Below are positions 1 to 5,215 of a stretch of 8,267 nucleotides of DNA, piece by piece (the stretch's first letter is position 1; each line of letters starts with the position of its first letter). The stretch lies in NCBI GenBank assembly GCA_035690725.1, contig DASSKF010000246.1:1-8267 (forward strand), read 5' to 3'. The position numbers and the translations under genes were made by a program. The notes beneath the pieces are model-generated. The model had not been told where the DNA came from. It saw nothing but the letters and a program-made list of their open reading frames with translations, and did not search any database. Source of the stretch: DASSKF01 sp035690725. GTDB taxonomy: Bacteria; Actinomycetota; Actinomycetes; Actinomycetales; Dermatophilaceae.

Positions 1-1562
1 GGCAGCGTGAGGAACTCGGCGAAGTCGTCGGCGACGGCCACGTCGAGGAAGGTCGCCTTCGCGTCGGCGTAGTCCGACGGATCGCCGGGTAGCGTGGCGA
101 TCTCCTCGTCGACGATGCGGTTCACGAGCTCCTTCGTGACCGTCTCACCGCTGTCCAGCTCGACGTCGTTGTGCAGCCACTGCCAGACCTGGGAGCGCGA
201 GATCTCGGCGGTCGCGGCGTCCTCCATCAGGTTGAAGATGCCCACCGCCCCCTGGCCGCGCAGCCACGAGGCGAGGTACTGGATGCCGACGCTGATGTTG
301 TTGCGCAGCCCCGCCTCGGTGACGTGGCCGGGCGTCTCGCCGACGCTGAGCAGCTGCTCGGCCGTGACGTGGACGTCCTCGCGCTTGCGGTCGATCTGGT
401 TCGGCCTGTCTCCGAGGACCCGGTCGAACTCCTCCCGGCAGATGGGCACGAGGTCGGGGTGGGCCACCCAGGAGCCGTCGAACCCGTCAGTGGCCTCGCG
501 CCGCTTGTCGTCGCGCACCTTCTCGAACGCGGTCGCGTTGACCTGCTCGTCCTTCCGGCTCGGGATGAACGCCGCCATCCCGCCGATCGCGTGGGCACCC
601 CGCCGGTGGCAGGTGCTCACCAGCAGCTCGGTGTAGGCCCGCATGAAGGGCACGGTCATCGTCACGTCGGCGCGGTCCGGCAGCATGAAGTCGCGGCCCC
701 GGGTGCGGAACTTCTTGATGACGCTGAAGATGTAGTCCCAGCGCCCGGCGTTGAGGCCAGCGGAGTGGTCCCGCAGCTCGTAGAGGATCTCCTCCATCTC
801 GAAGGCCGCGGGGTAGGTCTCGATCAGGCAGGTGGCGCGGATGGTGCCCTGCGGGATGCCGAGGTGGTCCTGGGCACGCACGAACACGTCGTTCCACAAG
901 CGTGCCTCGAGGTGGGACTCCATCTTGGGCAGGTAGTAGTAGGGCCCCTTGCCGGCGTCGAGCTGCCGCTGGGCGCAGTGGAACAAGTAGAGCCCGAAGT
1001 CGACCAGGCTGCCGGACACCGGCTGTCCGTCCACGAGGACGTGCTTCTCCGGCAGGTGCCACCCGCGCGGCCGGGCGACGACGGTGGCCAGCTCCTCGGC
1101 CGGCTTCAGCGCATAGGTCTTGCCCTGCTCGCTGGTGAAGTCGACCTGCCGGTCCAGGGCATTGCGCAGGTTCAGCTGCCCGTCGATCACGTTGCGCCAC
1201 GCGGGAGTCGAGGCGTCCTCGAAGTCGGCGAGCCAGACCTTCGCGCCCGAGTTGAGCGCGTTGATCGTCATCTTCCGGTCGGTCGGGCCGGTGATCTCCA
1301 CCCGACGGTCGACCAGGCCCGGAGCCGGCTGCGCGACCTGCCAGTCCCCCTCGCGCACCTCCCTCGTCTCGTCGGGGAAGTCGAGCATCTCCCCCTGCGT
1401 GAGCCGCTGGTAGCGCTCCTCCCGCGCCCGCAGCAGCTCCTGTCGCCGCGACTCGAAGGTGCGGTGCAGGTCGGCGAGCAGCTCCAGCGCCTCCGGAGTG
1501 AGGATCTCCCGGTCGTTGTCGGTCTGCTCGACGGTGATCTCCACACCGGTGGGCTCGGTCAT
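1..1562 (-). CDS. aceB: Malate synthase A (3' end cut by the window edge)
   Basis: Condenses glyoxylate with acetyl-CoA to give malate, the second step of the glyoxylate shunt and the entry point for glyoxylate made from glycolate; cytosolic. The frame gives 520 complete codons with no stop. The family is usually about 530 residues, so only a short C-terminal tail lies outside. Clear malate synthase A blocks are visible: ADFEDASTP (about 112-120), RPRGWHLPE (164-172, with the arginine that matches the catalytic one in the family), LIETYPAAFEMEEILYELR (246-264, with the metal-binding Glu region), GRWDYIF (273-279), GGMAAFIPS (327-335), WVAHPDL (365-371) and NLMEDAATAEISRSQVWQW (444-462, holding the catalytic Asp). 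The ATG at 1562-1560 follows GAGGA about 6 nt upstream. It is last in a leftward gene series but has its own promoter-like sequence. Isocitrate lyase is not in the window and could lie beyond position 1. Identity is near certain; isoform A rather than G from length and motifs. Confidence 0.97.
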   Translation of the reverse strand, partial: MTEPTGVEITVEQTDNDREILTPEALELLADLHRTFESRRQELLRAREERYQRLTQGEMLDFPDETREVREGDWQVAQPAPGLVDRRVEITGPTDRKMTINALNSGAKVWLADFEDASTPAWRNVIDGQLNLRNALDRQVDFTSEQGKTYALKPAEELATVVARPRGWHLPEKHVLVDGQPVSGSLVDFGLYLFHCAQRQLDAGKGPYYYLPKMESHLEARLWNDVFVRAQDHLGIPQGTIRATCLIETYPAAFEMEEILYELRDHSAGLNAGRWDYIFSVIKKFRTRGRDFMLPDRADVTMTVPFMRAYTELLVSTCHRRGAHAIGGMAAFIPSRKDEQVNATAFEKVRDDKRREATDGFDGSWVAHPDLVPICREEFDRVLGDRPNQIDRKREDVHVTAEQLLSVGETPGHVTEAGLRNNISVGIQYLASWLRGQGAVGIFNLMEDAATAEISRSQVWQWLHNDVELDSGETVTKELVNRIVDEEIATLPGDPSDYADAKATFLDVAVADDFAEFLTL

Positions 1563-1576
1563 CAGTGGTCCTCACA

Positions 1577-1592
1577 TTTCGTATGCCGGAAA
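1577..1592 (-). promoter_or_regulatory. Candidate operator palindrome TTTC-N8-GAAA in the aceB leader
   Basis: The minus strand carries GTTTCCGGCATACGAAAT, whose TTTC and GAAA arms are symmetric around position 1584.5. IclR-family regulators, which often control glyoxylate-pathway genes, commonly bind AT-flanked palindromes of the TTTC/GAAA type. The site would lie about 15-30 nt downstream of the predicted transcription start, where a bound repressor would block elongation. Only four base pairs per arm are perfect, so this is a suggestion. Confidence 0.35.
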
Positions 1593-1606
1593 CTCACTCT
1601 TGCTTC

Positions 1607-1643
1607 GTGGTCAACCGTATGGTCTGGTCCCCAGGTGGTCAAC
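1607..1643 (-). repeat. Direct repeat GTTGACCAC overlapping the aceB promoter
   Basis: The 9-mer GTTGACCAC (minus strand) occurs at 1643-1635, where it contains the predicted -35 box, and again at 1615-1607, next to the predicted -10 box and start site. The copies are 28 bp apart. They could be paired activator or repressor sites, or the second could be a chance copy; no suitable -10 lies 17-18 nt from the second copy. Confidence 0.4.
1614..1642 (-). promoter_or_regulatory. Probable aceB promoter (-35 TTGACC, -10 TACGGT)
   Basis: On the minus strand TTGACC (1642-1637) is separated by exactly 17 nt from TACGGT (1619-1614). This is a good match to a vegetative sigma-factor promoter in a region otherwise very GC-rich. 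Transcription would start near 1607, leaving a leader of about 45 nt before the aceB ATG. The assignment rests on sequence match and position only. Confidence 0.55.
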
Positions 1644-1676
1644 GGCTCGCCGCGATCGCACGAAGGCGCCGGCCGG

Positions 1677-2228
1677 CTATCGCTCGACCTGGGCCAGACG
1701 CGCTGCGGCAGCAGCGATCCCGAACACGGCGACACCGGCAGCGACGAAGAAGCCCGTGACCGCGACGACGAAGAGGGGCCAGACGGCGTGCACCAGGGCC
1801 CAGAAGCCGGCGAAGAACGCCGCGAGCACCATGACCCCACCACCGAACATGCACAGCGCGTCCCGAGTTGCGGGGTCCTGCGCCGTGTCGGGCCCGTCCG
1901 CGGCCAAGGAGGCGGCATGCGGGTGGCGGAGCCGGGCGAGGTACTCCTCGGCAGCGGCCGGGTCCTCCTCCGCGAACTGGCTCCACCCGCGCAGCCACCC
2001 GTGGTCGGTCAGCGGGAAACGCCGGGCATACCGCCGGGAGAAGGGTCCGGTCGCGGCCAGGAAGTAGAAGCCGTCACCGTGGCCGGTGAGCTTCATCCCG
2101 AGGACCCGCTGCGCTCCGGACTTCACCGGCACGTCGCCGCTGGCGCCAGGGCGCGGCACCACCCGGGGCGGGGCGCCCTCCCACAGCTCGGCGCCGTCCG
2201 CGCCGCTGCCAGCCATGTCGCCTGTCAT
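1677..2228 (-). CDS. Unrecognised two-helix membrane protein, 183 aa
   Basis: I do not recognise a family. The N-terminal 120 residues look soluble: a Gly/Pro-rich start (1-40), a segment with GFYFLAATGPF (53-63), and an acidic, Ala-rich, probably helical stretch (84-115). The C-terminus holds two strongly hydrophobic segments (about 126-148 and 151-178) split by only a few residues, so it is probably a helical hairpin with the N-terminal part in the cytoplasm. The ATG at 2228-2226 has a good purine-rich site (GGGGAAGGGG) about 5 nt upstream; a second ATG four codons in has a poorer one. It lies 36 bp downstream of the DUF72 gene on the same strand, with no hairpin between, so the two are probably co-transcribed. 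Codon third positions are GC-rich like its neighbours, and no other frame here has better support. Function unknown. Confidence 0.75.
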   Translation of the reverse strand: MTGDMAGSGADGAELWEGAPPRVVPRPGASGDVPVKSGAQRVLGMKLTGHGDGFYFLAATGPFSRRYARRFPLTDHGWLRGWSQFAEEDPAAAEEYLARLRHPHAASLAADGPDTAQDPATRDALCMFGGGVMVLAAFFAGFWALVHAVWPLFVVAVTGFFVAAGVAVFGIAAAAARLAQVER

Positions 2229-2264
2229 GACCGCCCCTTCCCCGTACTCCCCAGCACTCTAGCT

Positions 2265-3137
2265 CTACCGATCCAGCAGGTCCGCGAGCTGCCTCGCGTT
2301 GGTCTGGGCGTAGTCCCGGTAGCAGTTGTTCATCAGCACGTGCGTCTGCTCGGCCTCCCGGGAAACCTCCCGCACCCGCGGCGCCCACTCCTGCAGCTCC
2401 ACCTCGCTGTAGTGGTAGCCGAACCGCTCATGGATGTCCTTGCTGGTCCACTTGTCGCTGTGCCCGTGGAAGCGGACGACGGCCAGGTCCCGGCTGGTGG
2501 CGGCCACGACCGGCGGGATCGAGGAGGTGTGGCCCTGGGGCATGTCGACACAGACGTACGGCACGGCATACGAGCGGAGGAAGTCGAGCGTGTGCGGCGC
2601 GTTCCGCTCGGACATCCAGGTGTGGTTGCGGAACTCGACGCATACGCGGTAGGGGGCGCAGCGCTCCCGGCAGCGCAGCAGGTACTCCCGGTTGCGGGTG
2701 CCGATCGGGAACCACTGGGGGAACTGGAAGAGCACCGCGCCGAGCTTGCCGGCCTTGTGCAGCGGGGCGAGGGCGGACAGGAAGCGCTCCCAGACCTCGT
2801 CGACGACGTCCGCACTGAGGTCCTTGAGGTAGACGTTGCGCTTGTCGGTCTGCGGGCGCAGGTCCTTGTAGAGCGCGGACACCTTCGTCGGGTGCTCGGT
2901 CAGCAGCGAGAACGCCTTGACGTTGAAGGTGAACCCGTCCGGGGTCCGCTCGGCCCACAGCCGGGCGGTGTCCTCGCTCGGAGGGCTGTAGTAGGTGGCA
3001 TCCACCTCCACGAGCGGGAACTGGTGCGCGTAGTAGTCGAGGCGCTGCTCGGCGGTCGTGACGTCCTTCGGGTACCAGCCGGAGGCCAGCAGGGTCCGGT
3101 CCGTCCAGGAGGCGGTGCCCACCTTGATCCGTCCCAT
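2265..3137 (-). CDS. DUF72 (YecE-like) family protein
   Basis: A 290-residue protein of the widespread DUF72/YecE family, which has a TIM-barrel-like fold and no settled biochemical role. Family blocks are all present in order: VGTASWTD at 6-13 (usual form GTSGW), VEVDATYY at 43-50 (usual form VEvNsTFY), FNVKA at 71-75, AVLFQFP at 134-140, VEFRNHTW at 167-174, VRFHGH at 221-226, and MNNCYRDYAQTNARQL at 269-284. The length is normal and no core motif is missing. The conserved Glu, Arg and His residues in the VEFRNHTW and RFHG blocks suggest a pocket, but no reaction can be named. The ATG at 3137-3135 has AGGA about 7 nt upstream. It sits 62 bp after the Rieske gene and 36 bp before the two-helix protein, all on the same strand. 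Family assignment is firm, function is not. Confidence 0.93.
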   Translation of the reverse strand: MGRIKVGTASWTDRTLLASGWYPKDVTTAEQRLDYYAHQFPLVEVDATYYSPPSEDTARLWAERTPDGFTFNVKAFSLLTEHPTKVSALYKDLRPQTDKRNVYLKDLSADVVDEVWERFLSALAPLHKAGKLGAVLFQFPQWFPIGTRNREYLLRCRERCAPYRVCVEFRNHTWMSERNAPHTLDFLRSYAVPYVCVDMPQGHTSSIPPVVAATSRDLAVVRFHGHSDKWTSKDIHERFGYHYSEVELQEWAPRVREVSREAEQTHVLMNNCYRDYAQTNARQLADLLDR

Positions 3138-3159
3138 GTCACCGTCCTACCGCAGGAGC

Positions 3160-3192
3160 GCACCGTGCGGCCCACGAACGGGCGGCCGGTGC
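3160..3192 (-). terminator. Imperfect GC-rich hairpin after the Rieske gene
   Basis: Eight bases past the Rieske stop codon, the minus strand can fold with GCACCG (3192-3187) against CGGTGC (3165-3160), continuing through a bulge and a C-C mismatch to CCC/GGG around the loop GTTCGT. There is no T run after it, so it is not a classical intrinsic terminator. It may slow RNA polymerase, stabilise the upstream message, or be chance in GC-rich DNA. Confidence 0.3.
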
Positions 3193-3199
3193 CGAGCGG

Positions 3200-4051
3200 T
3201 CAGCCCTGTGCGCGGACCTCGATCTGCCCGTCCCGGGTGCGCGTCTCGAAGACCGGCTGGGGCGTGCTCGCCGGACCCCGGCGGATCGTCCCGTCACCGA
3301 GCTCGAAGACACTCCCGTGCCACGGGCAGGTGACGCAGCCGTCGGCGAACGTGCCCTCCTCGAGCGGGCCGCCCGCGTGCGTGCAGACGCTGTCGAGCGC
3401 GTAGGTGCGCCCGCCGCTGCGGTGGAGCAGGACGGGGCTCCCCGCGGCGTCGACCCGACGGCTCTGGCCCTCGGCGAGCTCGGCGTCGGGAAGCACCGGC
3501 GTCCACTCCGAGGGCGGCGAGTGGAACGCGGTGTGGTTCACGTTGACCCCGCGCGAGTAGGCCAGGTGGCCACCGAGGTAGCCGCCCACGCCCAAGGCCA
3601 CCATCCCGAGGCTGCTGAGCACCCTGCCGCCGCGTCGGTGCCCGGTCAGGCGGGCCACGAGGGAGGCGCCGTAGAGGCTGAGCGCCACGGAGTTCGCGGT
3701 CGCGTGCACCAGCCCGACCCGGCTCTCCTCGCCGAGCAGGTCGGACCAGTCGTTGAGCCCGCTGGCCGCGGTCGGCACGGCAGCGGCGATCCCGGCGCCG
3801 ACGAGCCCGTCCGCCGCTGGTGCCGACCGCTCCCCGCCGACGGTGTCCAGCAGGGCCGCCATCGTCCAGGCGCCGATCGGCACGTCCGTGAGCATGGGGT
3901 GCAGCGGGTGCCCGAGGTTGGTTCCGCTGAGCAGGTTGCGCACCAGGCGCGGCTGCACCAGCCGGGTCACGGCGGAGGACAGGGGCTTTCCGACCCGGTC
4001 CAGCTGCTGCAGCTGCTCGAGGCGGTGAGCCAGGCTCGGGAGCAGGGCCAT
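3200..4051 (-). CDS. DUF2231 membrane domain fused to a Rieske [2Fe-2S] domain
   Basis: A 283-residue membrane-anchored iron-sulfur protein. The first part is a DUF2231-like module with the signature HPLHPMLTDVPIGAW (48-62) and about four hydrophobic helices (roughly 57-71, 83-99, 112-134 and 146-166). The second part (about 182-283) is a Rieske domain with C223-x-H225-x16-C242-P-W-H245, the complete set of cluster ligands, plus AGGPLEEG and the following GSVFELGDG typical of ferredoxin-like Rieske proteins. It lacks a catalytic oxygenase domain and is likely an electron carrier or redox sensor at the membrane; partner unknown. The start is set at the ATG 4051-4049, which has AGGAG about 6 nt upstream. 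The frame is open to an ATG at 4204, but that extension is Arg/Gly-rich, not family-like, and would nearly reach the divergent gene. It begins a leftward series and faces the DoxX-like gene across 172 bp. Confidence 0.9.
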   Translation of the reverse strand: MALLPSLAHRLEQLQQLDRVGKPLSSAVTRLVQPRLVRNLLSGTNLGHPLHPMLTDVPIGAWTMAALLDTVGGERSAPAADGLVGAGIAAAVPTAASGLNDWSDLLGEESRVGLVHATANSVALSLYGASLVARLTGHRRGGRVLSSLGMVALGVGGYLGGHLAYSRGVNVNHTAFHSPPSEWTPVLPDAELAEGQSRRVDAAGSPVLLHRSGGRTYALDSVCTHAGGPLEEGTFADGCVTCPWHGSVFELGDGTIRRGPASTPQPVFETRTRDGQIEVRAQG

Positions 4052-4080
4052 GGGGGTCTCCTGGTGTCGTCGGGGTCCGT

Positions 4081-4106
4081 GGCCGGCACCTGCCACGTCG
4101 CCGGCC
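4081..4106. repeat. Inverted repeat in the divergent Rieske/DoxX-like intergenic region
   Basis: GGCCGGC (4081-4087) and GCCGGCC (4100-4106) form a perfect 7-bp inverted repeat with a 12-nt spacer, 30-55 bp upstream of the Rieske ATG. The 172-bp divergent region (4052-4223) must carry promoters for both directions, but I see no convincing -35/-10 pair in it. The repeat could be an operator or a leader hairpin, or chance given the GC content. Confidence 0.25.
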
Positions 4107-4223
4107 CGTGTGCTCCACCGTCTCTCCCCCGGGCGAGGTCGGCAACCGGAGTTCCTCCCCCGGCCACGGTCGCTGCTGCAGGTGCGCCGCCCGGTGGGCA
4201 GCACGACACGCGATGATCACGGC

Positions 4224-4613
4224 ATGCGGTCTCCCACCCCAGGATGCACGGTCGTCATCGCCGCCTTCCTCACGTCCGGTGTGGTGCACCTGCTGCGGCC
4301 GCAGGTCTTCGAGCCGATCGTGCCGCGAAGGCTGCCGGCCAAGCGGATGCTGGTTCATGCCTCCGGGGTGGCGGAGCTCGCGTGTGCCGTGGGCATGCTC
4401 GTGCCGGCATCGCGCAGGTATGCCGGCCCGGCTTCGGCCGTGCTGCTCGCGGCAGTCTTCCCGGCCAACGTGCAGATGGCGGTCGACGCCCAGCGGACGA
4501 TCGCCCGCCGTGGCTCGACTGCCTCCCGCCAGGCCGTCCGCGCCGCAACCCTCGCCCGGCTGCCCATGCAGGCGCCGCTCATCCGATGGGCCCTGCAGGC
4601 TGGCCGCTCGTAG
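4224..4613 (+). CDS. DoxX-like small integral membrane protein
   Basis: A 129-residue protein with three clear hydrophobic helices (about 8-25, 45-62, 67-86) and a possible weaker fourth (105-125). It matches the short DoxX-like group: a helix ending in SGVVHLLRPQVFEPIVPRRLP (18-38), SGVAELACAVGMLVP (47-61), and AVFPANVQMA (77-86), whose FPAN(I/V)xMA pattern is typical. Some DoxX-related proteins are tied to redox homeostasis or quinone-linked steps, but no reaction can be assigned here. The ATG at 4224 places the first helix normally, though there is no good Shine-Dalgarno before it. An in-frame GTG at 4194 would add ten residues without family-like content. The message may be leaderless or weakly translated. 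It is transcribed away from the Rieske gene and followed 90 bp later by a GNAT gene on the same strand. Confidence 0.85.
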   Translation: MRSPTPGCTVVIAAFLTSGVVHLLRPQVFEPIVPRRLPAKRMLVHASGVAELACAVGMLVPASRRYAGPASAVLLAAVFPANVQMAVDAQRTIARRGSTASRQAVRAATLARLPMQAPLIRWALQAGRS

Positions 4614-4628
4614 GCGGCTGGCGGCCGG

Positions 4629-4643
4629 GGCCTCCAGGAGGCC
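4629..4643 (+). terminator. Short perfect hairpin after the DoxX-like gene
   Basis: GGCCTCC and GGAGGCC flank a single base, giving a realistic 5-bp stem with a 5-nt loop, 15 nt after the DoxX-like stop. A second pair of CGGCCG copies (4622-4627, 4652-4657) could enclose it in a larger stem. No T run follows on the plus strand, so termination is possible but unproven. Confidence 0.25.
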
Positions 4644-4703
4644 TCGGGGCTCGGCCGAAAAACTCGGTTGTGGTCCTGCCGTCGTGCTGGTTGAGTCCCG
4701 GCC

Positions 4704-5204
4704 GTGGACTTCCCGACAGCACGGTTGATCCTGCACCCGGTGGACGAGGTGGAGGCGCGACGCATCCGCGACGGCGCGCCCCACCCCGGCGACAGGTGGG
4801 CGGCCGACTACCCCTTCGACGGCGACCTCGCGGCCATCGGCAGCCTGCTGCGCGCCAGCGAGCAGGACGGCGACCAGCGTCCGTTCGGCTACTACCAGCT
4901 CCGGCGCCGGTCCGACGGCCTGGCGGTCGGCGGCGTCGGCTTCAAGGGGCCACCCGATGCCGGAGTGGTGGAGGTTGGCTACGGCCTGGCGCCCTCGGCC
5001 CGTGGACAGGGCTGTGCGGCGGAGGCGCTGCAAGCGCTCCTGCACATCGCCGCTGACCTCGGCGTGGCGACGATCCGCGCCGACACCGAACCGGACAACG
5101 CCGCCTCGCGGCGAACCCTCGAGCGCGTCGGCTTCACCGAGCTCCCTGCTGGACCCGGGCTGCGTCACTACGCGGCCCACACCAGCCACGCGGTCACGCC
5201 GTAA
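4704..5204 (+). CDS. GNAT-family N-acetyltransferase
   Basis: A 166-residue GCN5-related acetyltransferase that would move an acetyl group from acetyl-CoA to an amine; the acceptor is unknown. The N-terminus FPTARLILHPVDEVEARRI (3-21) resembles the RimJ/RimL-like subgroup. Motif A covers about 89-117, with the beta strand VVEVGYGLAP and the pyrophosphate-binding turn ARGQGCA (99-105, fitting R-x-x-G-x-A). Motif B is DNAASRRTLERVGF (131-144), with the usual Asn. The length is typical for a single-domain GNAT. The start is GTG at 4704: an in-frame TGA lies only 12 nt upstream (4692-4694), so no earlier start is possible, and the next alternative (TTG at 4725) would cut into the conserved first strand. 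The ribosome site is weak. It converges on glcD with 11 bp between stop codons. Confidence 0.9.
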   Translation: MDFPTARLILHPVDEVEARRIRDGAPHPGDRWAADYPFDGDLAAIGSLLRASEQDGDQRPFGYYQLRRRSDGLAVGGVGFKGPPDAGVVEVGYGLAPSARGQGCAAEALQALLHIAADLGVATIRADTEPDNAASRRTLERVGFTELPAGPGLRHYAAHTSHAVTP

Positions 5205-5215
5205 CGCATCTCGGC

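Noticed and set aside
487..1575. A 362-codon minus-strand frame overlapping aceB
   Set aside because: It is a shifted frame of malate synthase; the true aceB frame runs off the window without a stop and carries all family motifs.
1652..1659. GCGATCGC palindrome near the end of the two-helix protein gene
   Set aside because: A single 8-bp palindrome in GC-rich DNA with no nearby copy or T run; not enough to call a site or terminator.
171..3404. A 1077-codon open frame on the plus strand
   Set aside because: It lies opposite malate synthase, the two-helix protein, the DUF72 gene and part of the Rieske gene, all with recognisable motifs or good ribosome sites. Long antisense frames are expected where codon third positions are nearly all G or C. 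Its product is rich in Arg, Gly, Pro and Val with no recognisable domain.
4052..4204. Longer N-terminus for the Rieske protein, starting at an ATG at 4204
   Set aside because: The extra 51 residues are Arg/Gly-rich and unlike the family, while the ATG at 4051 has an AGGAG at good spacing.
4050..4223. Longer N-terminus for the DoxX-like protein, starting at an ATG at 4050
   Set aside because: The added 58 residues have no family resemblance and would overlap the divergent Rieske start; the ATG at 4224 puts the first helix where the family has it.
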